Assembly: GCA_014529385.2 (NCBI GenBank)
Contig: CM043970.1
Location: 40,913,279 to 40,977,278, forward strand
DNA length: 64,000 bases
Direction: 5' to 3'
DNA from: Adiantum capillus-veneris
Taxonomy: Eukaryota; Streptophyta; Polypodiopsida; Polypodiales; Pteridaceae
Under the pieces are notes generated by a model. The model saw only the letters and a list, made by a program, of their open reading frames with translations. It made no database searches and was not told where the DNA came from. A program made the position numbers and the translations under genes. Shown here piece by piece: positions 11,137-22,215 of this stretch; position 1 is the first letter of the stretch; every line of letters begins with the position of its first letter.

Positions 11137-11386
11137 AACTGATCTGATGATATTCTCTTTTCAAATCAATCATGCTAAAACAAGAGGATCCTTGAAGTCG
11201 TTTAAGAATATCATCGATCCTTGGAATCAAAAATCTTTTCTTGATAGTGATTTTATCGAGAGCTCTATAGTCAATGCACATCCTCCAAGATCCGTCTTTC
11301 TTTAGTACCAATAAAACCGGAGAACAGTAGGTTGAAGTAATCGGCTGGATGAGACCCTTTTCAAGAATGTCTTTCACTTGGTTCAT
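11137..11386 (-). pseudogene. Gypsy-1 reverse transcriptase, N-terminal part
   Basis: Minus-strand frame beginning MNQVKDILEKGLIQPITSTY, then the RT fingers: [20 protein letters not shown] and the ALDKIT...[10 protein letters not shown] helix, followed by SCFSMIDLKREYHQI. This corresponds to Gypsy-3 RT from its VKDLLEKGLVQPSTSPYCSP start. The family SGYHQI appears here as REYHQI. The domain is cut by the insertion at 10680-11136. Confidence 0.85.
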
Positions 11387-11589
11387 GATTTCTTCATTCT
11401 AGGCTCGGCTAACACGGTAAGGTGGCCAGTCTCAATGGTGTAGTTCCAGGAATCAGATCAATAGTATGGTCCTCAGGACGAGATGTGGGTAACTCGCCTG
11501 GCAGGCCTTCTGAGAAACAATCAGCACGTGTGTGCAGAAATTCTTGTCGTTCTTTGTCTAGTTCAGACATGTTCGTTCATTGTTCATCA

Positions 11590-12035
11590 TTTAGTTCTTT
11601 CAAATAGATCGAGTAAACAAAAAGACTAGATTTCATTACTTTTGAAATGGCCGAAGTTGATACAATAGGGACGGACTCACCCTTCAATTTTACATCAAGT
11701 ACAATTTTTCTGCCCTTCTCATTTGTTAATCGTTTTCTTGGCCCGATAGTTGACCACGGCGTTGTTCTTATGGTATCAAGGGATTTCTAGGAGGACGTCA
11801 CACCCTTCCAAAGGCATGATGTAAAAGTCCTCGTGCCCTAAATACCCCTGACAATGCAAACGAAGTTTGCCAATGACAGGCGTAATGGCTACATCACGTC
11901 CGGGCGCCGCTAAAACTGCCTCCGCCGGTGGCCCCATCCTATCGGGCGTAATCTTGAGTTGAGCCGCCAATTCAGTGAAATGAAGTTGGCCTTGGCTCCT
12001 CCATCAAAAAAGATAAGGGCTTCTTGATCTTTCAC
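11590..12035 (-). pseudogene. Gypsy-1 aspartic protease
   Basis: Minus-strand gypsy protease. Its active site near 12000 reads IFFDGGAKANFISL, a DGGA variant of the usual D(S/T)GA. After a one-frame change it continues ELAAQLKITPDRMGPPAEAV and the flap and core region GRDVAITPVIGKLRLHCQGYLG, ending in EGCDVLLEIPWYHKNNA. This copy matters because it retains the active-site codons that Gypsy-3 and Gypsy-4 have both lost. Confidence 0.75.
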
Positions 12036-13031
12036 TTTTGCAAAGTTATGTACTTTCATTCATCTGGCTTGGGTCAGTTCCCATGCAATCGAGTACCAAT
12101 CTTGCTTTCATCTTGCCTTTTCTGCCACGTTCCTCCGCTGCTCTAGAACTCTCTGGCATGTCTTCAGTTTGTCCTCGTTCGGGCCTTTTTGGGGCACTTT
12201 GCGAAGATGTGCCCTTGTTCCCCGCAACCAAAACACTCCCCTCTTTGAGATATTTCTCTCTCTCTCTCTCTAAGAGTCAATCGGGGTCGTGTATCTTTCT
12301 TTTCCTGGGGATTCTTTTTCTTTCTATTTTCATTAGTCGAGGTTTGTCTGGTCCTCTGAGTCAAAATTTCATTAGTGGACTAGGTCAAATTCCCTGAATG
12401 TATCAAGAATCCCCGTTTCGCATGTCTCATTAGTTGTTGTATATACTCAAACTTTTGTTCAAGGCAGTAATATCGGATCTCTGTAGGGAGTCCGCAGCAA
12501 AACCGCTCAATCTATTCTTTACAGATGACCTGCTTAAACGAAGAGGTCGGTAGAAAAGAATCCCAAAACCTCTCGCAATATGCATTCAAAGAATCACCCT
12601 TGGTCATCCGAAGATGGTTCTAAGCGGTTCTCACGTCAAGTTCATACTCTTAAGTCAACCAAGACGAAATAAAGAGCCGTTTGAACTTCAACCACTTGCC
12701 CGGGGCTTCTTTCCTCAGAAGAAGAGTGGACCACCATGTTTGAGCATTTCCCTTTAAAAACAATGCAGCCCTCCTGATCTTGGAGTGCTCTGAGTAAAGC
12801 CCTCCAGAGAAGGCTATGTCAAACTGCTCAATGAAGGCCAAAGCCCTCCAAGCATCTCGGAATCCAGAAAAGAATTCAAATTTTATTGACTATCCACCCT
12901 CTTTAAATTCCTTTGTCTTCTTGCTCTTATCTTCGAGGAAATCATACCGGTTGGCTCTGTAAAAGTGCTTCTTCACATAAAACATGTGATAGTCGGAGCA
13001 TAGTAACATGGAACGGGCAGAACGAGGGGTA
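12036..13031 (-). pseudogene. gag: Gypsy-1 gag core and zinc knuckle
   Basis: Minus-strand gag. A linker (YRANRYDFLEDKSKKTKEFK) leads into the retrotransposon gag core with IEQFDIAFSGGLYSEHSKIR and GNAQTWWSTLLLRKEAPGKW. The C-terminal zinc knuckle CFGCGEQGHIFAKC (CX2CX4HX4C) lies at about 12180-12240 and binds packaged RNA. In-frame stops and shifts occur. About 120 residues between the gag N-terminus (at 21294) and this part are missing where Gypsy-2 interrupts, so that junction involved a deletion as well as an insertion. Confidence 0.82.
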
Positions 13032-13377
13032 ATTGTCGCCGCCATCATTGTCGTTGACATCGTTGGCAAGTCCATTCCATCTAGACCATTGTACCAGATT
13101 TGTGCAATCGATAGCATAGACCTCTCTCGCCATAGAGAGTGGGACCCTTGGAGGAGGGTTTGACAACATTCTGGTGTCGTATTCTTTCTCTCTCTCTCTC
13201 TCTCACTCAGTCTCAACACCTTCATTCACAGTGTCATTCACTTTGTTTGTGATCATTTGCACTCTCTCACTAAGAGAACGGAAGGCTCTCCCTTCCGTAA
13301 GTAAAAGGAACCCTTGAGCACAGTTCGGAGCACTCATCTTGAGCAAAGTTCAACATTCACTTCCGCTGCACCTTACA
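13031..13377 (+). repeat. Gypsy-2 5' LTR, 5'-truncated
   Basis: Matches the end of the LTR at 20694-21293: CATCATTGTCGTTGACATCG, the ATAGCATAGACCTCTCTCGC phrase, a CT microsatellite and the shared end CTTCCGCTGCACCTTACA. Upstream of about 13031 the match fails and Gypsy-1 gag begins. Confidence 0.78.
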
Positions 13378-13390
13378 TTGGTATCAAAGC
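13378..13390 (+). promoter_or_regulatory. Gypsy-2 primer-binding site
   Basis: TTGGTATCAAAGC directly follows the LTR's terminal ACA. It differs by one base from the usual Met-tRNA complement TGGTATCAGAGC. Confidence 0.75.
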
Positions 13391-13980
13391 TTTGGCAGTA
13401 TTTCTGTATCACTCAAGGAAAGAACCACAAAAAAAATTTGCTTGTTGCAGTCGCACATAACCCAAGTCACTTGGGCATGTCGATTCCTAATCGTGTTTTT
13501 GAAGAGTGACAGGTAACCCAAGAAAGAAGGGCTTATCCGGCCTCCCCTTGTGCCTCTTTTCACTCATTGAGAGCGGACCGTGCACTTAGCGGCCGGCCAA
13601 TCGACGTGAGGTGGAAAAAGCAACCTTGGTGTGAGCGCAAGGCCGCCAAGGGTGCGCCCGCAGGAAAGAGTAGAGCTCGGGTAAGAGAAAAGCATTCTCT
13701 AACACAGATTGAAAGCTAAAGAAAGAACTCAAGAACCTCGAGAACTCAAGAACCTCAAGACCTCAAGACCTCAAGAACCTCAAGAACCCAAGAACCACAA
13801 GAACCCAACTTCATCGTGAACTTAAGTACTAAGAACTCAGTGTATGGTCATCACCTGAAGCGGAATGGATACTTTGCATGAAGGTGATGAGCATGGAGGT
13901 GGCGAAGAAGAATTTTCCCCACTAGGAGGTTTTTCTGACCCTCCCCCCTCCCCATCTACGCCAAGGGTTGCACCAATCCT
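13391..13980 (+). other. Gypsy-2 leader
   Basis: Untranslated leader with a tandem run of AAGAACCTC/CAAGACCTC decamers at about 13725-13810. No gene seen. Confidence 0.6.
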
Positions 13981-15395
13981 ATGGAGCCTTTGGTCAAGAC
14001 GATGATGGACATGATGTTACAACAAGAAGCACAATGCGCCGCCTTGGAGTGTGAGCACGAAGAAAGAAAGGCAGCCTTGGATCGCGAGCATGAGCAAGCG
14101 CGCTTGGCAGCCGAGGAAAGAAAGGCAATCTTGGATCGCGAGCGCGAAGAAGAAAAGGCAGAATTGGATCGCGAGCGCAAAGAAAGAAAGGCAGAATTGG
14201 ATCACGAGCGCGAAGAAAGACGGTTAGCCTTGGAGCGTGAGCGCGAGCAAGCACACTTGGCGGCCAAAGACAGACGAGCGGCCTTTGAGTTAGAGCATGA
14301 GGCGCAGAGAGATCAACACCTACAGGTACTCACCTCGAAGCCCGAGCCGGTAGTTCATCAAGTAGCACGAGCAAAGATTCAAACTCTAACAAACCCGTCA
14401 CTGAGAAGTTGACGTTCAGTAAGTATGACGGTAATGTGGATGCTACTATTATTCACTCTTGGTTGCATCAATTTAATGCTTATTTTGCAACAACTAAGAA
14501 GACAGGAAATAGCAAGGTTTTGACAGCAGCCATGTACCTTGCCGGTGATGCCATTAATTGGTACCACGCATGGCAAGAGGCACAGTTGACCGCGCACCTA
14601 GAGGAAGCTGAAGAAGGGGTGCCCCTTTCCTTCAATTAGGCCGACTTCCAAGACAAGCTCAAGGCGCGGTTTATGTCACCACAATACCTAGCACGGTTAA
14701 AAGACGATTGGCGTAGTCTGAAGCAAAATGGTATGCCAGTTATGTCTTTCTCTAATCGTGTTTTGCAGCTCGGCACCCAATTACGCAAATCGGATGATGA
14801 GCGCAAGGAGGCATTCCTTTATGGATTGGACGAGTATATCAGGTATGATGTGGAGGTACTCGATCCAATCGATCTCAACAAGGCGGTAGCGATTGCTCTC
14901 GCACAGGAGATGAAGCACAATAAGGGAAAGCCTAAGGAGAACAAGTCATCTCAAAGTACCTCTCAGACTCCTCAGAACCCTCAGAACGGTAAGAACGGTA
15001 AGAATGGTAAGAACGGTAACTCTTCTAGCCAATCTTCCTCTAATCCTTCGGAAAAGAACTCACAAAATGAATCTAAGGGTAAAGCTAAAACACCTGCTAA
15101 AGCTAAGTTAACCCTGGATGAAAAGACCGCAAAAAAAGGAATTACAAGTGGATACATAACGACAGAAGAACAAGTCATTTATGCTCGTTGTTATCAATGT
15201 CACGTCATGGGTCACATTAAAGCAGCTTGTCCTAAGACAGCCCCACCTAAAGAACCTAAGGCACCAACAACTACCACAAGCACTTTAATGAACCAATCTG
15301 AGTCTTCACATGTTTCTGACACACACATTGATGAGTCTAACTTTAAGTGTTATGATCATGTGAAGGGTCAGCGTTTTGTCATATTGTTTGATTCA
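13981..15395 (+). pseudogene. gag: Gypsy-2 gag
   Basis: The N-terminal part (13981-14412) is a highly charged coiled coil built of repeated LDREREERKAE-like units. The next frame (about 14409-14639) has the gag core start, with KYDGNVDATIIHSWLHQFNA and AGDAINWYHAW. The part at 14673-15395 continues with SPQYLARLKDDWRSLKQNGM, an Asn/Ser/Lys linker and a zinc knuckle CYQCHVMGHIKAAC (CX2CX4HX4C) at about 15190-15230. It ends at the protease active site, FVILFDSGS, where the LINE interrupts. A frame change near 14410 and a TAG at 14638 break it. Confidence 0.82.
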
Positions 15396-17726
15396 GGCAG
15401 TTTTTTGTTTTGTTTTGTTTTCGCAGTCGGGCGGGGCAAGCCCGGCCGCTCCCCTTATCCACCATAAAAGTGGACAAGAAGAACGACTAGGACTATGGCC
15501 CGAGAAACCGAAGGCAGACGCTTTTGTCACTAGTTCCTCTGGACTCGAGAGGCCAGAATTATCTACACTCTTAGGGCGATGATTGTTCCCTTGAGAGACC
15601 CATTTCGGTGGACGTGACAGCGACCAAGTACCTCTGTTCAGAGGCCCAGGTACTGCGGGACTTGCTTCGGTCTTCCCTTTGGAGTTGCCTCCTGTAGGTA
15701 ACTTATCGCTCACCTCACTAAACTGCCTTTGAAACCCGACGGTTTTCCCCTAGGAAATGCCATACCCGCTTGGAAGGGCGTCGGCTCACAGGTGGCGTCT
15801 GCTGAGGCTGGTAATGTCTCCCATTATGCATTTCCCAACCCCTTTTAGGCGAAGTTGACCCCCCCGGGGGGGAATGGCAGTTGGGTGCTCTCGTAGCTCA
15901 TCTGGCTTTGCTTGGGGAGAGTTACGTCATTTCCCCCGGAAGGGATCGGATTCAAATAACGGCATAGGAAGGGGAGCATTATCTCCCCATCCGCCTATGC
16001 AGAGCACCTAAATACCGGGGTACAACTTCACCGAGGAACTTCGCCACAGGCACGTGCCCTGCAGTTCCGTCCCTCGAATGCGGATCACGGCATACCCAGA
16101 AGGGCAGCCGCTTCCCATGAGCCTCCCCACCAAGGAGGATAACGGTCCTTTCTTCAGGGTCCAACGAAGGGTCGAGTGCGTTGAAGGTGGAGTTGAATCG
16201 GTCTAGCCAACGCCCCCTAGAATCATCTGCCGCCGGACACCTCACCAGCAAATGCGAAAGCGAATGACCCTCTAACTGAGAGCACAGCGTGCAAATGTTG
16301 TGTCCGCGCATATAACTATCAGCCAGTTTGAGCCCACCTACTCTCGCGAGAGCCAGCATTCTCTCCTCCTTTCTATTGACTAAAGTGCTCCTATTGTGCT
16401 GCAATAGGTATCCACGTGTTTGTTCATAGCCGGCCTCCTTATAGGGCTCCAACGCCAAGCACGAATGCCTCTCGTCCCACTTGTCCCATGCGTGGTAGCA
16501 TACTGAGCTGGTCAGCCGCTGGGATATATTTATTCATCCAATTCTCGGTTCTTGTCGTCCAAGTCCACTTCTTGAACGGTTGGTTCTTAGGCTTTTTGTT
16601 TACCAAGGAGCCTATCCAAGTAGATGAAACCGAGCGGTACTTGTCAAAAGCCCGTGCTCGTTGTCCCCCACAAAAGGCAGGTACGGGTGGTATGTTAAAC
16701 TCGTGATGGAGAGTTGCCGTCCCTACAGAGGTTGACCTTGCTCCCTTTCCGAGTAACATTCGCATCCCGGTGGCGACGAGGCGTTGCAGAGAGTGAAGGA
16801 CACGCTGGTCGTGGGCCCCCATAATTTCCGCGCCATAACAAATCACTGGATAAACGCACCCCTTAAAAACAGTTAGTCGAGACCAGATAGGGATGGCTCG
16901 GTTCGCCAGTAGGTGTTGACATGTGAAGAGACTTTTCCTCCCCTTGTCCGCTCGCTCCTTAACGATACGTTCAATGGAGAAGGTCGAGTCAACGTCGATG
17001 CCAAGGTATCTGTATGTTTCACCTACTTCAACCATCTCACCACCCAAACGGTCCTAAAGTAAAGATCCTCATAGAGAGATCTTGCAGGTCGCCGTGGAAC
17101 ACCGTGACCATGCATTTGTCAATTCCAAAAGTCATGCCCCGGGTCTTTGCCCATTCACTTACCTTGTCAAGGCTCGTTTGTAGGCTTTCAGGAGAGTCAG
17201 CAAGTAAAACCAGGTCGTCGGCAAAAAGAAGTCCTTTTATTCTCTTGAGGAGGTTAGGTACTTCCAGGCCCCATGTTTCCCCATCTGCGTCTAAAATATC
17301 ATTGATGTATATATTGAATAGACAGGGCGATCCCGGGCATCCTTGGCAGACTCCCCGCTGCACCGGAATCGAATCCGACTGTTGATCCATATGTCAGACT
17401 TTAACAGAGGTGGACCTGTAGAGCGCTTGGAAGAATCTAAGTGCTCAACCTTGCAAGCCAGCCGCAGCGAGCTTTAGGAACAACGCCTCGTGCGGTACTG
17501 TGTCGTATGCCTTCTTGAAATCAATGTAGGCCGCATAAGTTGGTTTCCCATCCTTGTGACGGAGTTTCACGATCTCTTTCAGACAAGCGACTTGCCCTAT
17601 GCATTCCTCATTAGTACGGAAGCCTGCTTGGCCGGGATTGAAGAAATTCCTCTTTTCAAGTAGCTTAGTGATCCGCCTAATCACGACCGTAGTGAGGACT
17701 TTTATGGCAACGGAGATTAACGCGAT
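15396..17726 (-). mobile_element. LINE inserted in the Gypsy-2 protease
   Basis: The insertion splits the protease between DSGS (15395) and ISVSLVERAGLEV (17727). On the minus strand it encodes a non-LTR reverse transcriptase. Its left end on the plus strand is TTTTTTGTTTTGTTTTGTTT, that is, a 3' AAAAC-type tail, which fixes the orientation. The 5' end is truncated within the RT, as is common for LINEs. I could not identify a convincing target duplication. Confidence 0.8.
15979..17684 (-). pseudogene. LINE reverse transcriptase and C-terminal zinc region
   Basis: The enzyme copies element RNA at a nicked target. From right to left: GQAGFRTNEECIGQ and AYIDFKKAYDTVPHEALFLK (17684-17445). Next come IPVQRGVCQGCPGSPCLFNI and the catalytic LLFADDLVLLADS palm motif (17390-17037). 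A thumb/connection follows with RYLGIDVDSTFSIERIVKER and VYPVICYGAEI (17047-16439). Last is a Cys/His cluster CTLCSQLEGHSLSHLLVRC (16458-15979), typical of LINE C-termini. Frame overlaps show several indels. The RGVCQGCPGSP motif is unlike common plant L1 elements. I cannot name the clade by eye. Confidence 0.82.
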
Positions 17727-20640
17727 GTGATAAGTGTCTCTCTTGTAGAGAGAGCCGGCCTAGAGGTTAGTCCCCTCGAGATGTCGGGCTTACCTCCCGG
17801 TATGGACTCTCTCATCACGCAAGAGTGCCTTGATGTGTTGTTTACAGTTCAACAAGCTGCCTTCCGTAGAAAATTTGTCGTGTCTCCTCTCTCAGGTTGT
17901 GCTATGCTTTTGGGCATTAGATGGTTTCGTTAGCAAAACCCTCTCATTGATTGGGTGCACAATACTCTCACTCTAGATGCCAAAAGTGACTCTCCCATGA
18001 TCATTCAAGGTGAGGAAGGTATGCATTCTTTGCCTCTCATTTCTCATGTGCAGGCGAAGCGTGAATTACGACAAGGAGCACAAGCGGGCATTTATCTATG
18101 CCTCTCCAATTACCCACAGCATTCAGGCTCTAGACAGGTATTCAACTTTGTTTACCAAGTTTAATTTTTGCAGGATGATCTTCCACCCCGTCTCCCACCC
18201 GAGCAGCCGGAGGACAATCGCATCGAGCTTACGGAGGGGCCACAACTTGTCAGTAAGGCTCTCTACCGTTTGAACAAGCCACGGGAAGAAGAGTTAAGAG
18301 CGGCAACTCACGGAGTTGGTGGCTAGAGGATTCATACGTCCTAGTGTAAGTCCTTTTGCTGCTCCTATTTTGTTTGTCCGGAAGAAGGATGGTTTGTCTC
18401 ATTTGTGTGTTGATTACAGGACATTGAACAAGATGACCGTCAAGAACAAGTTTCCGATGTCTAGCATTGAGTATATCCTCGATAGGCTCAATGGGGCAAA
18501 GGTTTTTAGTAAGGTCGATCTCAAAAGTGGATACCATCAGGTAAGTGTATTCAAAGGCAGCATCTACAAGACCGCTTTTCGCACAGAGCGAGGGCAATAG
18601 TAGTATGTGGTTATGCCTTTTGGATTGACACGTGCCGTGGATACATTTTAACCGTCTCATGATAGGCCATTTTGGCGATATGGTTGGTGTATGTGTGTTC
18701 ATCTTTCTTGATGATATTCTCATTTTTTCTGCATCATGGGAACAACATGAAAAGGATGTAGAAAGGGTACTAACCCGTTTGGATGAGTGTCAGCTGTACA
18801 TTGCAACTAAGAAATCTAAGTTTTTTCTCACTAAAGTTACTTATCTAAATTATATCATTTTTGCAGAAAGCGTCAAGCTAGACCCCACGAAGGTGGAACA
18901 GGTACGTAATTGGGATTTGCCCAAAACTGTGTATGATGTGCGTTCTTTTCTTGGTTTATGTCAAGCATATAGTTCGCACAGAGAATTTTGCACGCATTGC
19001 CGCACCCATGACAGATCTTTTGAAAGGGGTAAAGACTCGCCGACAGCGCGTGGATTTGCTCGAGGCAGCCATTGAGGCTTTCGCAGCTCTCAAGGTTGCG
19101 GTGACAGAAGCGCTGTCTTATCCTTGCCTCTTGGGATGACCCCTTTGAGGTATGGACAGATGCAAGCAATGTCGCCATAGGCGCTGTGCTTCAGCAACAT
19201 GGCCGTCCAATTGCATCCTTTAGTCGGAAGCTCAATAGTGCAGAAAAGAACTATTCAGTTTATGATAAAGAACTTTTGTCTGTCATTCACTCTCTTCAGC
19301 ATTGGAAGCATTTTCTGTACGATAGAGAGTTCACAGTTCGCACAAATCACCAAGCCCTCAAGTGGTTCCAGTCTATGCCTGTGCACATTGGAGTGATCGC
19401 CAAGCACAGTGGTCACAATTTTTTGAGCAATTTGGAGGTTTGATTGAGTATGTGCCTGGAAAAGCTAACCCTGTTGCAGATGCGTTAAGTCGCAAAGGAC
19501 AGATCTTGGCTCGAGTCAAGATCCACAGTTTCTCTTCAGGGTGTGTCTTTCGACAGCATGAAGAACCAGTACACAGATTCCGAGTTTGGTAAGCAATGGT
19601 TGCAGGCTCTTGCATCCCAAGGCCTAGCAACTATCTCATTCGTGATGATTTGTTATATTTTTGTCACCGTCTATGTGTGTTGCCCTCTATCAGGACAACC
19701 GTATTGCACGATGCACATGACTCTCACGGGTGGGCACAGAGGAATGAACACTCTGGAAAAAATAGAAAGTGCGAAAGGATGTGTTTCGTTATGTCACACA
19801 GTGCACTATTTGTCAAAAAGTAAAAGCTCCTCAGGGTAAGCAGCAGCAAGGCCTCTTGCTTCTGCTGCCTATTCTCGATGGACCTTTTCAAGAAATTTCC
19901 ATGGATTTTGTGACTAACCTTCCACCTAGTTTGCATTCAAGGAACACTCAATGTTTGACAATTGTTGATCGTTTCAGAAAGTTTTGCATGTTGATTCCTT
20001 GTAAGGCCACAATCACCGCACAAGATGTAGCACGGTTGTTCATTAAGCATTGGTACCCCCTCTGTGGTTTGCCAAAATCAATTGGTTCAGATAGGGATGT
20101 TAAGTTCACGTCCAATTTTTGGCGCGCACTCTTTGAAAATTTAGGCACTAGGTTGAATTTTTCATCGGCTTTTCATCCACAGTCAGATGGTCAGACAGAG
20201 ATTTACAATCAGTTGGCTTTTGATGTTTTAAAGTCATATGTGCATGATCAACAGTCTCATTGGGAGCTCTATCTCCCATTGGTTCAGGCTATTTTGAATG
20301 ACTCTTTTTCCTCTGCCATTGGTCGAACTCCGTATGAGGCAGCTTTTGGCTGTCCGTGCCAGTCACTTTTGACTCGCTCGGTTAGTCAAATGCCTGATGC
20401 CAATGCTGAAAGTCAGTCGTTGGATGAGATTTCTGAGAGTGTGAAGCTTCGGCTAAGCAAGGCTCATGAGTCTTACTCACGACAGGCTAACAAGCATTGT
20501 CAGGATGTTTCGATCAAGGGGATTGGGTTTATTTAAGAATCATGAAGCAACGTCTTAAGCAAGTTGGAAAGAAATGTCCTAAGTTGTCTTTCAGAATGTA
20601 TGGTCCATTTCCTGTCATTAAAAAGATAAATGAGGTTTCT
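17727..20640 (+). pseudogene. pol: Gypsy-2 pol: protease end, RT, RNase H, integrase
   Basis: The protease resumes at 17727. RT lies at about 18316-19075: AAPILFVRKKDGLSHLCVDY and [14 protein letters not shown], then a TAG at 18598, FLDDILIFSASWEQHEKDVE and a degraded thumb. RNase H spans about 19140-19500: VWTDASNVAIGAVLQQHGRP and NYSVYDKELLSVIHSLQHWK, ending NPVADALSRKGQ. The integrase zinc-binding domain is frameshifted. The core (19769-20536) keeps D,D,E: SMDFVTNLP, IGSDRDVKFTSNFW and HPQSDGQTEIYNQ. A short MHNVFHVS remnant at about 20670 is the C-terminal region, after which the LTR begins abruptly. Indels and stops make it inactive. Confidence 0.84.
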
Positions 20641-20693
20641 ATAAAATTGCAATAACCTAACTCATGGTCAATGCACAACGTTTTCCATGTTTC

Positions 20694-21293
20694 TAACCCT
20701 ATGTGCATGTGGACAAGCTACTTCAGGTCCAGGGTTCAGGTCAGCTTAGGAAGTGTTCTAGCACCTTTGTGAGCCTGTGCGCAAGCCGTGCATGTCCAGA
20801 CACTTAGAGTAGTTGCATATCCTCTGGTTGCACAGAGCATGATCATCAGCATGACAGTCACTAGCCATCATGGGCATTTTACAGTGCACAGAACCCATGA
20901 TGGCTACAAATTTGCAGATTTCAGTCCCTAGCGTTTTCAGATTTCATCCCGTCTCGTCGCCATCATCATTGTCGTTGACATCGTCGCAAGTCCATTGCAT
21001 CTAGACCATTGTACCATATTTGTGCAATCAATAGCATAGACCTCTCTCGCCATAGAGAGTGGGGCCCTTGAAGAAGGGTTTGACAACATTCTGGTGTCGT
21101 ATTCTTTTCTCTCTCTCTCTCTCAGTCTCAGCACCTTCATTCACAGTGTCATTCACTTTGTTTGTGATCATTTGCACTCTCTCACTAAAGGAACGGAAGG
21201 CTCTCCCTTCTGTAAGTAAAAGGAACCCTTGAGCACAATTCGGAGCACTCAGCTTGAGCAAAGTTCAACATTCACTTCCGCTGCACCTTACAA
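20694..21293 (+). repeat. Gypsy-2 3' LTR
   Basis: About 600 bases, from CTAACCCTATGTGCATGTGG to CTTCCGCTGCACCTTACA. Its start matches the Gypsy-5 LTR (CCAACCCTATGTGTCCGTGG) but lacks the first bases and the polypurine tract. Its second half matches the truncated 5' LTR at 13031-13377. Confidence 0.78.
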
Positions 21294-21589
21294 GGAGGCT
21301 TCTTGATTGCCGGTTTGATTGGTGGTTGGGCAGCTTTCAGCCACTGAGTATGCACTTCAGCCATCGACTGCTAGGTCAAAAATTTTGCAAATTGGGGATC
21401 TTTAGCGGGCTGAAGCATCTGCTTTGTGCACTCGTCAACCTGTCGTCGACGTTGCATCTCCAAAAGTTCATACTATGTGGGCCGAGGTGGCCCGTACTCA
21501 TCTTTTACTAAGTTGCTTGAATTTGCCATAATGCCTCCTCCCGCCTCAGCGGTTGCAGAAGAGGTCGATTGATTCTTTTTGGAATCCAT
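21294..21589 (-). pseudogene. gag: Gypsy-1 gag N-terminal fragment
   Basis: Minus strand, ATG at 21589: MDSKKNQSTSSATAEAGGG, then DEYGPPRPTQYELLEMQRRR and KDPQFAKF, ending in a proline/lysine stretch at the Gypsy-2 boundary. It aligns with Gypsy-3 gag (EYGPPQPTQAEQREMERRQ). The fragment is separated from the rest of gag by Gypsy-2 and from its LTR by Gypsy-3. Confidence 0.75.
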
Positions 21590-21597
21590 AGGTGTCG

Positions 21598-22142
21598 TGT
21601 CACAAAGTGATGACGTGGCGGATAGCAGAAACCCTAATTTCTGCCAGAAACCCTAATTTCCGGAAATCGCGGAGGCGGATTATTATAAAAAAATATTTAT
21701 TTATTTTTTATTTTTTTTTGGAAAATGATGAGCGACGCAAATTTCGCTTTTTCTCTACTTAAATGAGAAAGAGAGAGAATGCTTTTGCTTTCATGTTTTG
21801 ACTCTCTGTGAGAGAGAGAGAGCAATTGCTTTTGATTTGAAGCTTTTGGGGCTCTGCTTTTGGGCATCCCTTGTAACCTATAAATTAGTGGTGAGGGCCT
21901 CACTTCTCAGAGCATCTGGACGCAGAGTCTGAGAGTGAAACCCTAACCGCTCTCTTGTACTTTGATGATTGATTAATATAAAAAGAAATACCGAAAGGGG
22001 CGCCAGTCTTTGGGGCCAATATCTCTAGGCACGGAACTCCGCCGGGCCAGTGCAAATCTATTGTGATCTGTGAATTGTTTTGAAGTGGTTATTTGGTGCT
22101 GTCGCGGTTGATTCTTGACTTGGAGTGTCCAAGTCTGTTACA
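21598..22142 (+). repeat. Gypsy-3 5' LTR (545 bases)
   Basis: TG...CA termini. U3 begins with ATGACGTGGCGG followed by repeated AAACCCTAATTT motifs. An AT tract at 21681-21720 differs from the 3' LTR; elsewhere I see only a handful of substitutions. The AATACCGAAAGGGGCGCCAG phrase near 21993 is shared with the Gypsy-1/-4 LTRs and the solo LTR. Confidence 0.93.
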
Positions 22143-22143
22143 G

Positions 22144-22157
22144 TGGTATCAGAGCAC
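22144..22157 (+). promoter_or_regulatory. Gypsy-3 primer-binding site
   Basis: GTGGTATCAGAGCA, starting one base past the LTR end, complementary to the 3' end of initiator-Met tRNA. Confidence 0.9.
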
Positions 22158-22215
22158 GGCAGATTTCTCTTCTACGGGAAATCCGATCCCCGATATTTTT
22201 TTTTCCGCGGCACCT

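Larger units (their letters stand above)
9341..13031 (-). mobile_element. Gypsy-1, left segment (integrase to mid-gag)
   Basis: Minus-strand Ty3/gypsy chromovirus-like element of the same family as Gypsy-3 and Gypsy-4. Reading right to left: gag core, zinc knuckle, protease, RT, RNase H and the N-terminal half of integrase. It stops at 9341, where it abuts Copia-1 in the opposite orientation, so the integrase core, chromodomain and 3' LTR are lost. On the right it is cut within gag by Gypsy-2. The missing gag start lies at 21294-21589 and the primer-binding site and LTR at 28135 onward, beyond Gypsy-3. Confidence 0.85.
13031..21293 (+). mobile_element. Gypsy-2: Ty3/gypsy retrotransposon, decayed
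   Basis: Plus-strand gypsy element from a different family than Gypsy-1/-3/-4; its LTR resembles that of Gypsy-5. Order: truncated 5' LTR, primer-binding site, long leader, gag, protease (split by a LINE), RT, RNase H, integrase and 3' LTR. The 5' LTR lacks its first 200 or so bases compared with the 3' copy, and the pol to 3' LTR junction is also deleted. No target duplication is visible. Its insertion site in Gypsy-1 gag has lost host-element sequence. Confidence 0.82.

Noticed and set aside
18250-18723. 157-codon minus-strand frame
   Set aside because: Lies opposite Gypsy-2 RT, which has clear motifs; it is a shadow frame.
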